NCBI RefSeq assembly: GCF_000633255.1
Contig: NZ_AYMJ01000003.1
Span: 186,001-250,000 of the forward strand
Origin: Pseudomonas sp. H1h
Lineage (GTDB): Bacteria; Pseudomonadota; Gammaproteobacteria; Pseudomonadales; Pseudomonadaceae
Reading direction: 5' to 3'
DNA: 64,000 bases
The translations under genes were made by a program, and so were the position numbers. Within the stretch, counting starts at the first letter, position 1; each line of letters starts with the position of its first letter. Below are positions 55,688-63,694 of the stretch, piece by piece. The notes beneath the pieces were generated by a model. That model was not told the DNA's origin. It did not search any database and worked only from the letters and a program-made list of their open reading frames with translations.

Positions 55688-56839
55688 ATGGTGGAAACTC
55701 TTCCGGCAGCAGATTACATAGCGTTCACGCGCCCGTTTCCAATGCACCGTGGTGGTGTACTGGAAGATCTCAGGCTAACGTATGAGACGTTCGGGCAACT
55801 GAATGAACGTCGCGACAACGTCGTTCTGATCCTCCCCGGCATGTCGGCCAACAGCCATGTCTGCAGTGTCGCCCGCGATCCTGAGAGCGGGTGGTGGGAA
55901 GACTTTGCCGGCCCGGCCAAGCCGATAGATACAGACCGCTGGTTCGTGATCTGTTTCAACTACCTGGGCGGTTGCAAGGGAACGACCGGGCCGATGTCCA
56001 TCGACCCGAGGAGCGGCAGACCTTACCGGTCGCGTTTTCCCGAGCTGGCCATCGAAGACATCGCTGACACGATCGTCATGGCCATGAAGGCGTTGGACAT
56101 GGATGAAGTGGCCTGCCTGATCGGCACCTCGATGGGCGGCATGTGCGCGCTGGCCCTGTTGACCCGGCATCCGGGTTTTGTCCGGCATCACATCAACCTC
56201 TGCGGCGCCGCCAGTTCGCTTCCGGTGTCCACGGCCTTGCGGTCATTGCAGCGGGAAGCCATTCGCAGTGACCCGCTCTGGGCCGGTGGCGAGTACTCGC
56301 CGGATGCGCGGCCGATTCACGGGATGACGCTCGCCCGCAAGATGGGCCTGCTGAGTTATCGCTCCGGCGCGGAGTTGAATCGCCGATTTGCCCGCCCGGA
56401 TGAGTCGGCAGGGAAATCAGCGGGCACGGCTCACGACTTCGAAGTTGAGGATTATCTGCAAGCCAATGCCTGTCGATTCGCCCGGGACTTCGATCCCAAC
56501 AGTTATTTGCAACTGAGCCGCGCGATCGACCTTTATGCCTGCCTGAAAACCCCCCGGGGCGGTTTTCAGACTGTAGGCCTCGAGCAGGTTCTGGTGGTGG
56601 GGGTCGAGAGCGACACGTTGTTTCCTGTTGCCCAACAGCAACACATCGCCCAAGGACTCGGACAGGATGGCGCGCAGGTGACCTTTGTCCGGCTGGATTG
56701 CCGTGACGGGCACGATGCCTTTCTGACCGATCTGCAAGCGTTCGGGCCACTGCTGGAAAATTTCATGAATCGTATTGGCTCCGTCCTTCCTGCGGGCAGG
56801 GCGGAGCGTCGCCTGGAGTTGCACGATGAACGATTTTGA
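55688..56839 (+). CDS. dcsE: Serine O-acetyltransferase of the MetX family (DcsE-like)
   Basis: 383-aa alpha/beta hydrolase-fold acyltransferase of the homoserine O-acetyltransferase (MetX) family. The triad is Ser148 (GTSMGGM), Asp309 (GVESDTLFP) and His342 (DGHDAF). The oxyanion region reads NYLGGCKGTTGP. In the dcs pathway the MetX-like DcsE acetylates L-serine, replacing CysE, which is feedback-inhibited by cysteine. Positioned right after dcsD-like, it would supply O-acetylserine. Homoserine specificity cannot be excluded by sequence reading alone. Overlaps the SDR gene by 14 nt. Confidence 0.9.
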   Translation: MVETLPAADYIAFTRPFPMHRGGVLEDLRLTYETFGQLNERRDNVVLILPGMSANSHVCSVARDPESGWWEDFAGPAKPIDTDRWFVICFNYLGGCKGTTGPMSIDPRSGRPYRSRFPELAIEDIADTIVMAMKALDMDEVACLIGTSMGGMCALALLTRHPGFVRHHINLCGAASSLPVSTALRSLQREAIRSDPLWAGGEYSPDARPIHGMTLARKMGLLSYRSGAELNRRFARPDESAGKSAGTAHDFEVEDYLQANACRFARDFDPNSYLQLSRAIDLYACLKTPRGGFQTVGLEQVLVVGVESDTLFPVAQQQHIAQGLGQDGAQVTFVRLDCRDGHDAFLTDLQAFGPLLENFMNRIGSVLPAGRAERRLELHDERF

Positions 56840-57569
56840 CAAGGTTGCATTGGTGACCGGCGCCAACCGTGGCATCGGTTTCGAGGTGGCACGCCAACTG
56901 GCCGGTGAAGGGGTGACGGTCGTGCTCAGCGGCAGGGATTATCAGGCTGTCGCGCAGGCCTGCGATACGCTGGTCGGCATGGGCCTGAAGGCCTTTCCGT
57001 GCCTGCTGGATGTCACGGATGAAAACAGCATCGCCTCGGCGGCCAAACTGCTGGAGGCTCGGTTCGGTCGGCTCGACATCCTGATCAATAACGCCGCGAT
57101 TCGCATCGAATCCTACGGGTTGAACCCTTCGCAACAGCCACTCGAACAGTGGCGACAGACGTTTGAAACCAACTTGTTCGGCATGGTCGCGGTGACGCAG
57201 CACTTACTGCCGCTGATTCACAAATCCCCGGCCGGACGCATCGTCAACGTCTCCAGCCTGCTGGCATCGCTCACCACTCATACCGACGTTGATTCATACG
57301 CCTATTCACCGATGTTCAAATCCTTGCCGGGGTATAGCGCCAGTAAAAGTGGCGTGAATTCGTGGACGGTGCACCTGGCTTACGAACTTCGCGACACGCC
57401 GATCAAGGTGAATGCGGTACATCCCGGTTATACCAAAACCGGCATGAATGACGGTGCCGGTGATCTTGAGGTGCAGGAGGGCGCGCGGACCAGTGTCGCG
57501 CTGGCAATGATCGGCGCCGATGGCCCCACGGGCACCTACCGGCATCAGGACCGCGTCATCCCCTGGTGA
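56826..57569 (+). CDS. Short-chain dehydrogenase/reductase
   Basis: 247-aa classical SDR. Cofactor motif TGANRGIG at 11-18, NNA at 88-90, and the catalytic tetrad Asn116, Ser144, Tyr170 and Lys174 (GYSASK). The Arg in GANRGIG hints at NADP(H). Its translational coupling to the MetX-like gene shows it belongs to the operon. I know of no SDR step in D-cycloserine synthesis, so it may modify the product or a precursor. It resembles the carbonyl-reductase-like SDRs of Pseudomonas; the substrate is unknown. Confidence 0.88.
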   Translation: MNDFDKVALVTGANRGIGFEVARQLAGEGVTVVLSGRDYQAVAQACDTLVGMGLKAFPCLLDVTDENSIASAAKLLEARFGRLDILINNAAIRIESYGLNPSQQPLEQWRQTFETNLFGMVAVTQHLLPLIHKSPAGRIVNVSSLLASLTTHTDVDSYAYSPMFKSLPGYSASKSGVNSWTVHLAYELRDTPIKVNAVHPGYTKTGMNDGAGDLEVQEGARTSVALAMIGADGPTGTYRHQDRVIPW

Positions 57570-57615
57570 GTCAATGGCGGTTTTTATTCTTGTTGTTCAG
57601 TAGAAGGGATTCTTC

Positions 57616-58530
57616 ATGATTAAGCTTGCACTCGTCACAGATAAGCCGAACCTGCACATCGATTACGACATGCCGCCATTGCTCCAGGCTTGCGAGCAAC
57701 TGTCGATCAAGGCCGATGTGTGCTTCTGGGACGATGAATCAATCGATTGGGCGGCCTACACCGCCGTGTTGATTCGCTCACCGTGGGATTGCATTGAAAA
57801 CCTCGACGCGTTTTTTGCCTGGTGCGACAAGGTGCACGCACTGACCTGCCTGTTGAACGTGCCGTCCGTGGCCCGTTGGGGATTGAACAAGTTGTACCTG
57901 AAGGACATTGCTGCGCGCGGCGTGCCGATCATTCCCAGCGTGTTCCTGGCGCCTGACGATACTCCCGAAGGATTTCTGGCGGACTTCCTGCGGGCGAACA
58001 GCGACAGCCATGAGTTTGTCGTCAAGCCGACCATCGGTTCGTATTCGCGCGGGGTCAAACGGTTTGTCCGCGATGACAGCGCTGCGGCGCTGGCGCATAT
58101 CCGTTCGCTGCAACAGCGTGGTTCGCATGTGATCATCCAGCCGTACATCACCACCATCGACACGTATGGCGAGACGGACCTGACGTTCTTCGATGACACG
58201 TTCAGCCATTCCATCCGCAAGGGCGCCATGCTCATGGCGGACGGCACGGTCAACGTTCCGACCCCCGAGTTTCGCCAGCCGCGAGAGGCGGATGCCGAGG
58301 AGCAGGCGGTGGCGCTTTCCGCGCTTGTGGCGTCTGCGCAGGTGTTGGGTCTGGAGCTGCCGCTGCTCTATGGCCGGGTCGATGTGATCCGCGATTATGC
58401 CGGCCGGCCGATGATCATGGAGATGGAAATATGCGAGCCGTCGCTCAACCTGCCGTTTCGGGCTGACAGTGCGATGAACCTGATCCAGGGCGTGCTCAAG
58501 CGCATCGATCGGCATTTGGTTGATCTGTGA
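57616..58530 (+). CDS. dcsG: ATP-grasp cycloserine synthetase-like ligase (DcsG-like)
   Basis: 304-aa ATP-grasp enzyme. An N-terminal pre-grasp region carries LIRSPWDC, then the ATP-binding core with EFVVKPTIGSYSRGVKRF (Lys137). The catalytic end has GRVDVIRD (Asp256) and MEMEICEPSLNLPF (Glu and Asn metal ligands). DcsG closes O-ureido-D-serine to D-cycloserine with ATP. A strong AGAAGGGA Shine-Dalgarno precedes the start. It is the last gene; a terminator follows. Similarity to alanine-ligase-like ATP-grasps means the family call is safer than the precise reaction, which rests on the complete gene set around it. Confidence 0.9.
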   Translation: MIKLALVTDKPNLHIDYDMPPLLQACEQLSIKADVCFWDDESIDWAAYTAVLIRSPWDCIENLDAFFAWCDKVHALTCLLNVPSVARWGLNKLYLKDIAARGVPIIPSVFLAPDDTPEGFLADFLRANSDSHEFVVKPTIGSYSRGVKRFVRDDSAAALAHIRSLQQRGSHVIIQPYITTIDTYGETDLTFFDDTFSHSIRKGAMLMADGTVNVPTPEFRQPREADAEEQAVALSALVASAQVLGLELPLLYGRVDVIRDYAGRPMIMEMEICEPSLNLPFRADSAMNLIQGVLKRIDRHLVDL

Positions 58531-58552
58531 AGCCACGCTGACGCCCGTAAAC

Positions 58553-58581
58553 AAGCCCGGCTGCACTGCCGGGCTTTTTTT
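58553..58581 (+). terminator. Terminator of the cycloserine-type operon
   Basis: 8-bp GC-rich stem (58554-58561 with 58568-58575), 6-nt loop, T7 run, 23 nt after the dcsG-like stop. Right border of the cluster. Confidence 0.93.
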
Positions 58582-58636
58582 GTGGGCGCGATTATTCGAC
58601 TATGGGGGCTTTGCGATGACAGAAGGATCATGCGTC

Positions 58637-59227
58637 ATGTCCGACACAGCCAAGCGGGTCAACATTGTCGACACCCAAGTGTTGTCCCACGACTGGTACC
58701 TGTTGAAAAAAATCACCTTTGACTACCTGCGTAACAATGGCGACTGGCAGCGCCAGACCCGTGAGGTCTACGACCGTGGCAACGGTGCAGCGATTCTGCT
58801 GTTCAACCGCAACAAGCGCAGCGTGGTGCTGACCCGACAGTTCCGGCTGCCGGTATTCGTCAATGGCCACGATGGCTTGTTGATCGAAGTGGCGGCGGGG
58901 CTGCTGGAAGGTGCGGCGCCGGAACAGCGGATCCGCGACGAGGCCGAAGAGGAAACCGGCTACCGCGTGCACGAGGTGAAGAAGGTGTTCGAGGCCTACA
59001 TGAGCCCTGGCTCGGTGACCGAGAAACTGCACTTCTTCATCGCCGAGTACGACGCGAAGTCGAAGGTCAGCGAGGGTGGTGGCCTGGAAGAGGAGACCGA
59101 AGAACTGGAAGTGCTGGAGTGGGCCTTTGATGACGCGTTGGCGGCGTTCCATCGCGGCGAGATCTGCGACGCCAAGACCATCATGCTGTTGCAGTATGCG
59201 GCAATGAATAACCTGTTCAGTGCCTGA
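58637..59227 (+). CDS. nudK: NUDIX hydrolase, NudK-like (GDP-mannose/ADP-ribose pyrophosphatase type)
   Basis: 196-aa NUDIX hydrolase similar to E. coli NudK (191 aa). The C-terminal part of the Nudix box, EAEEETGY with the metal-binding glutamates, is intact. The G-x5-E position reads Ala (GLLEGAA) and the usual Arg is Asp (IRDE). The N-terminal swap region YDRGNGAAILLFNRNKRSVV is typical. Separated from the cycloserine cluster by its terminator, so probably not part of it. The start at 58637 has AGAAGGA upstream; an ATG at 58616 is possible. Confidence 0.88.
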   Translation: MSDTAKRVNIVDTQVLSHDWYLLKKITFDYLRNNGDWQRQTREVYDRGNGAAILLFNRNKRSVVLTRQFRLPVFVNGHDGLLIEVAAGLLEGAAPEQRIRDEAEEETGYRVHEVKKVFEAYMSPGSVTEKLHFFIAEYDAKSKVSEGGGLEEETEELEVLEWAFDDALAAFHRGEICDAKTIMLLQYAAMNNLFSA

Positions 59228-59228
59228 G

Positions 59229-59744
59229 TCAGAACAGATCCCCGGTTGTGCCAATCGCTGACCACTGGCCACCCTCCAGCGTCAGCAACCGCTCCTTGGC
59301 CTCAAGCCCTCCGGCAAATCCGGTCAACTTCCCCGACGCGCCGATCACCCGATGACACGGCGCGACAATGGAAATCGGATTGCGCCCGTTCGCAGCGCCC
59401 ACCGCTCGCACGGCGGTCGGGCTGCCGATCTGTTCGGCGATCTGGCTGTAGGTGCGGGTTTCGCCAAAAGGGATGGTCAGCAGCGCAGCCCAGACCTTCT
59501 TCTGAAAATCGGTACCGACGAAATCCAGCTCCAGATCGAAGCAGTCGCGGTTGCCGGCAAAATATTCTTGCAACTGCCGAGCGGCTTTCTGCAGGAACGG
59601 ATCGTCCGGCGCTTGCGTCATCGGCCCGAGGCGCACCCGGCCTGGTTTATCGTTTTCCCAGAGGATGGCCGCCAGTCGTGCGCCGTTCGCGACCAGCTTC
59701 AATTCGCCGACCGGTGAGGGCAGGGTGATGAACGTGTAGGGCAT
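59229..59744 (-). CDS. ogt: Methylated-DNA-protein-cysteine S-methyltransferase
   Basis: 171-aa suicide DNA-repair protein removing O6-alkyl groups from guanine. The acceptor is Cys130 in the signature IVAPCHRVIG. The helix-turn-helix part has TYSQIAEQIGSPTAVRAVGAANGRNP, with the Arg finger. The N-terminal ~75 residues form the Ogt-type pseudo-nuclease domain; there is no Ada regulatory domain. Start MPYTFITLPSPVGELKL at 59744. Converges with nudK, with a 1-nt gap. Confidence 0.95.
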   Translation of the reverse strand: MPYTFITLPSPVGELKLVANGARLAAILWENDKPGRVRLGPMTQAPDDPFLQKAARQLQEYFAGNRDCFDLELDFVGTDFQKKVWAALLTIPFGETRTYSQIAEQIGSPTAVRAVGAANGRNPISIVAPCHRVIGASGKLTGFAGGLEAKERLLTLEGGQWSAIGTTGDLF

Positions 59745-59895
59745 GGGCAGAACTCCGGATCGGCACGGCAAGAGCGCCCAGCATACTGCCTGATCGAGGA
59801 GGCGCAAATCGCAATAGCGGCCATACTGCTTGTTGCTTTTGAAGCGTTCCTTTCTGTCCTGCACAGAATCCAAAAACAATAAAAGAGATCGACTC

Positions 59896-61623
59896 ATGAA
59901 GTACGAACCTTTGGCCAAAACGCTGATTGCGACGTCACTGGCACTGAGCTGCCTCATGGCCCACGCTGCGTCGGTGGCACCGGTTGCCGCCGAGAACGGC
60001 ATGGTGGTCACCGCCCAACACCTGGCCTCCCACGTCGGCATCGATGTGTTGAAAAACGGTGGCAACGCCGTGGATGCCGCGGTTGCCGTTGGCTATGCGC
60101 TGGCGGTGGTCTATCCCGCAGCCGGCAATCTCGGCGGTGGCGGTTTCATGACCATTCAGCTGGCGGACGGGCGCAAGACGTTCCTCGATTTCCGCGAAAA
60201 AGCCCCGCTGGCGGCGACCGCCAACATGTACCTGGACAAGGACGGCAACGTCGTCCCGGACCTGAGCACCCGTGGCCATCTCGCCGTGGCAGTGCCAGGC
60301 ACCGTGTCAGGCATGGAGCTGGCGCTGAGCAAGTACGGCACCAAGCCGCGCAAGGACATGATCGCCCCGGCGATCAAACTGGCTGAAGACGGTTTCGAAC
60401 TGGAGCAGGGCGACGTCGATCTGCTGGACTACGCCACCGATGTGTTCAAGAAGGACATGCGCGATTCCGGGTCGATCTTCCTGCACAACGGCGAACCGAT
60501 GCAGGTCGGGCAGAAACTGGTGCAGAAGGATCTGGCGAAAACCCTGCGCACCATTTCTGAAAAAGGCGCCGATGGTTTCTATAAAGGCTGGGTAGCCGAC
60601 GCCATTGTCACCTCCAGTCAGGCCAACAAGGGCATCATCACCCAGGCCGATCTCGACAAATACAAGACCCGCGAACTGGCCCCGGTGGAGTGCGATTACC
60701 GTGGCTACCACGTGGTCTCGGCGCCACCGCCAAGCTCCGGCGGGGTGGTGATCTGCGAGATCATGAACATCCTCGAAGGCTATCCGATGAAGGACCTGGG
60801 CTTCCATTCGGCCCAGGGCATGCATTACCAGATCGAAGCGATGCGCCACGCCTATGTGGACCGCAACAGCTATCTGGGCGACCCGGATTTCGTCAAGAAC
60901 CCGATTGAGCACCTGCTGGACAAGAACTACGCAACCAAACTGCGCAACGCGATCCAGCCGCAGATGGCCGGGATCTCCGCCGAGTTGAAACCCGGCGTCG
61001 CGCCGCATGAAGGCAACAACACCACGCACTATTCGATCGTCGACAAGTGGGGCAACGCGGTGTCGGTGACCTACACCCTCAACGACTGGTTCGGCGCCGG
61101 CGTGATGGCGAGCAAGACCGGGGTGATCCTCAACGACGAAATGGACGATTTCACCTCCAAGGTCGGCGTGCCGAACATGTATGGTCTGGTCCAGGGTGAA
61201 GCCAACGCCATCGCGCCGGGTAAAACCCCGCTGTCGTCGATGAGCCCGACCATCGTCACCAAGGACGGCAAAGTGGTCATGGTGGTCGGCACGCCGGGTG
61301 GCAGCCGGATCATCACCGCCACCTTGCTGACCATGCTCAACGTCATCGACTACGGCATGGGCCTGCAGGAAGCGGTCGACGCACCACGTTTCCACCAGCA
61401 ATGGATGCCGGAGCAAACCAACCTCGAAGACTTCGCCGCCAGCCCCGACACGAAGAAGATCCTCGAGAGCTGGGGCCACAAGTTTGCAGGGCCGCAGGAC
61501 GCCAACCATATCGCTGCGATCCTGGTCGGTGCGCCGTCGCTGGACGGTAAGCCGGTGGGCAAAAACCGTTTCTACGGCGCCAACGATCCACGGCGCAATA
61601 CCGGGTTGTCACTGGGTTACTGA
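59896..61623 (+). CDS. ggt: Gamma-glutamyltranspeptidase, periplasmic
   Basis: 575-aa Ntn-hydrolase made as a proenzyme. It has a Sec signal peptide (residues 1-24, ending AHA). The autocleavage and catalytic Thr376 starts the motif TTHYSIVDKWGN and becomes the N-terminus of the small subunit. SSMSPTIV and GTPGGSRI provide gamma-glutamyl-binding residues. It hydrolyses or transfers the gamma-glutamyl group of glutathione and related compounds in the periplasm. The start at 59896 excludes an unrelated 22-codon upstream extension. Length is normal. Confidence 0.96.
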   Translation: MKYEPLAKTLIATSLALSCLMAHAASVAPVAAENGMVVTAQHLASHVGIDVLKNGGNAVDAAVAVGYALAVVYPAAGNLGGGGFMTIQLADGRKTFLDFREKAPLAATANMYLDKDGNVVPDLSTRGHLAVAVPGTVSGMELALSKYGTKPRKDMIAPAIKLAEDGFELEQGDVDLLDYATDVFKKDMRDSGSIFLHNGEPMQVGQKLVQKDLAKTLRTISEKGADGFYKGWVADAIVTSSQANKGIITQADLDKYKTRELAPVECDYRGYHVVSAPPPSSGGVVICEIMNILEGYPMKDLGFHSAQGMHYQIEAMRHAYVDRNSYLGDPDFVKNPIEHLLDKNYATKLRNAIQPQMAGISAELKPGVAPHEGNNTTHYSIVDKWGNAVSVTYTLNDWFGAGVMASKTGVILNDEMDDFTSKVGVPNMYGLVQGEANAIAPGKTPLSSMSPTIVTKDGKVVMVVGTPGGSRIITATLLTMLNVIDYGMGLQEAVDAPRFHQQWMPEQTNLEDFAASPDTKKILESWGHKFAGPQDANHIAAILVGAPSLDGKPVGKNRFYGANDPRRNTGLSLGY

Positions 61624-61692
61624 CAGGCGTAAAAGAGGGGAGGCGGACTTTGGTCCGCCCCCGTCTCAAGGATCGATCAAGGAAGGCCCATC

Positions 61693-62226
61693 ATGTCTAG
61701 CGCATTGCTGATCATCGACGTCCAGCAGGTCCTCTGCTCCGGCCAGTACCAGTGCTTCGACATCCACCGCGTCATCGCCACCATCAACCAGCTCAGCACG
61801 CGCGCGCGTGAGGCCAGTGTGCCGGTGGTGCTGATTCAGCATGAAGAAAACGACAGCCCGCTGGCCCACGGCGCCGAAGGCTGGCAACTGGCCGAAGGCT
61901 TGCTGACTGATACGCAGGACCTGCGTGTACGCAAAACCACCCCGGATTCGTTCTACCTGACCGACCTGGGCAAACTGCTGCCCGGCGAAGACTTCGAACG
62001 CCTGATCATTTGCGGCCTGCAAACCGATTACTGCGTCAACGCCACCGTGCGTCAGGCCCATCAACTGGGGTATGACGTGGTGCTCGTCGCGGACGCCCAC
62101 TCCACCCTCGACAACGGCAACATGAGCGCCGAAGACATCATCGCCGAACACAACAAAGACCTGGCGCACCTGACGGGTGCTACCGGCCGTATCGACGTCA
62201 AACCCGCAGCCGATATCGTTTTCTAG
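61693..62226 (+). CDS. Cysteine hydrolase, isochorismatase fold
   Basis: 177-aa isochorismatase-family hydrolase with the Cys-Lys-Asp triad: Asp9 (IIDVQQ), Lys81 (VRKTTPDSF) and Cys114 (QTDYCVNATV). The conserved cis-peptide stretch is GLQTD. Relatives hydrolyse nicotinamide, ureidoacrylate, N-carbamoyl compounds or biuret; the sequence does not settle which. It is 69 nt after ggt, with a small hairpin in between, and may be co-transcribed. Confidence 0.9.
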   Translation: MSSALLIIDVQQVLCSGQYQCFDIHRVIATINQLSTRAREASVPVVLIQHEENDSPLAHGAEGWQLAEGLLTDTQDLRVRKTTPDSFYLTDLGKLLPGEDFERLIICGLQTDYCVNATVRQAHQLGYDVVLVADAHSTLDNGNMSAEDIIAEHNKDLAHLTGATGRIDVKPAADIVF

Positions 62227-62243
62227 AGCCCGCGGATATTCCC

Positions 62244-62550
62244 TGTGGGAGCGAGCCTGCTCCGGGCGGCGTTCCGACGAAAGCGGTGTGCCTGTGACGC
62301 ATGTGTTGGCGGGCACGACGTTTTCGCGAGCAAGCCCGCTCCCACTGGGGATTGTGGGTGGATGAAGGATTTGCGGCTGACCGAGATCAAAAGTGGGAGT
62401 GGGCTTGCTCACGAATGCGCCGGCACAGCCAGCATCAATGTCGACTGACCTGACGCCTTCGCGAGCAAGCCCGCTCCCACAATAATGTGTGGTGTTCGCA
62501 GGTTTCCCTGTCCGGCATAAGTACCCTGTGGGAGCGAGCCTGCTCGCGAA
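62244..62550. repeat. Five-copy REP cluster
   Basis: REP cores of alternating orientation start at 62244, 62324, 62393, 62459 and 62527. They form two facing pairs (62244/62324 and 62393/62459) plus a single copy. The first copy carries the extended variant CTCCGGGCGGCGTTCCGACGA between its halves. No gene lies here. Confidence 0.85.
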
Positions 62551-62613
62551 GGTGGCAGCACTGACAACACTTCGCTGGCATAATGCCGCCGCCCCGAAGA
62601 ATGGAATCTGTCG

Positions 62614-63633
62614 ATGTTGTCTTTGAAACCCCGCCACGTTTTTCTGCTGGCGTCCCTGATGTTCATTCCCGCTGTACACGCCAGCAGTTTCGATTGCGCT
62701 AGCGCCACCAGTCCGGCTGAAAAAACCATTTGCTCTGATCCCTATATCTCGAATCTTGATGAGAAACTGGGCTCGCTGTGGCGTGCTACGTTGCCGAACG
62801 TTGTGGATTCGAAAGCCTTGAAGGTCGATCAACGAGGCTGGCTGAAGCAACGCAATGAATGTGCTGCGGAGGTTGCTTGTTTGCGCCGGCAATACCTGAT
62901 GCGCCTCAAGGCCCTGGAGTTCATGACAAAACCCTTCAATTGGGATGCGACCTGGCAGCTCATTCCATGGGGCGTTTCAGCGGCGGTTGTGGTGAATACC
63001 AAGCGTATCGATGCCACTCATATCGCCTTTGATATTTCAGGCGTGGCCGGCGCCAACTCCGGCGACATGGATGGCGTCGCCACCATTGAGGGCAGCGAAG
63101 CGCACTATGCCCAAGACGACTGTTCGTTGAAATTCAGCGCATTCAATGGACTGTTGGACATTGCACAAGATGGTGCAGACCCTACTTGCGGTGGTGGTAT
63201 GGGGGTTTATTACGGCGGGCGCTACGTGGCGTCGGAACAGTCACTGTCGATTGATTACGACCTGCTCAGTCTGGGGGTGGCGCGGACTGAGCAGGAAAAC
63301 GAGCTGTTGCACACGCTGCTCAAAGGCGATTATCAGACGTTGTTGCAAAACAGCGGCTCGATGGTGACGGGCGAGGCTTCCAGCGATGTGCCGGATGCTC
63401 AGGTCGATGAGTTCTGGTTACGTGGGCTGGCCAATACCAATGCAGGCATCCTGATGCGAGCGCCGGACGCTCGGATATGGCTCGTGTTATTGGTGTTCGA
63501 TGAGCAGCGTCAATTGCGTGCCCGCTATTACACCAACGTACCGCAATGGAAAAAACGTGTGCCCGAAGCGCTGCTTGCCTGGCATAAGCGAATAGCAAAC
63601 GGTGAGACTTTGCCGCTGGATTTCATGCCCTGA
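62614..63633 (+). CDS. Secreted protein with LprI-type (DUF1311) domain
   Basis: 339-aa protein with a Sec signal peptide (MLSLKPRHVFLLASLMFIPA, cleavage near residue 23). Residues ~24-100 carry the four-cysteine LprI/DUF1311 pattern: FDCASATSPAEKTIC...NECAAEVACLRRQY. LprI of mycobacteria inhibits lysozyme, but the domain is widespread and often of unknown role. The remaining ~240 residues, beta-rich with two more Cys, match no family I recognise. Single gene just after the REP cluster. Confidence 0.82.
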   Translation: MLSLKPRHVFLLASLMFIPAVHASSFDCASATSPAEKTICSDPYISNLDEKLGSLWRATLPNVVDSKALKVDQRGWLKQRNECAAEVACLRRQYLMRLKALEFMTKPFNWDATWQLIPWGVSAAVVVNTKRIDATHIAFDISGVAGANSGDMDGVATIEGSEAHYAQDDCSLKFSAFNGLLDIAQDGADPTCGGGMGVYYGGRYVASEQSLSIDYDLLSLGVARTEQENELLHTLLKGDYQTLLQNSGSMVTGEASSDVPDAQVDEFWLRGLANTNAGILMRAPDARIWLVLLVFDEQRQLRARYYTNVPQWKKRVPEALLAWHKRIANGETLPLDFMP

Positions 63634-63694
63634 TTCTCTACCGCGAGGGACTGAGCGACACATCGACGGGGCTGCCCTGCAGGCCCCGCTTGGC

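Noticed and set aside
52220..58530. Siderophore or 2,3-diaminopropionate (SbnA/SbnB-type) cluster
   Set aside because: A CysK-like enzyme alone would allow it, but there is no ornithine cyclodeaminase-like partner, NIS synthetase or NRPS; the arginase-like and YqcI/YcgG genes point to the cycloserine route.
61642..61659. Terminator after ggt
   Set aside because: A 7-bp stem is present but no T-run follows; kept only as a possible hairpin.
62244..62550. CRISPR array
   Set aside because: The repeats alternate in orientation, vary in sequence and match the genome-wide REP family; no cas genes.
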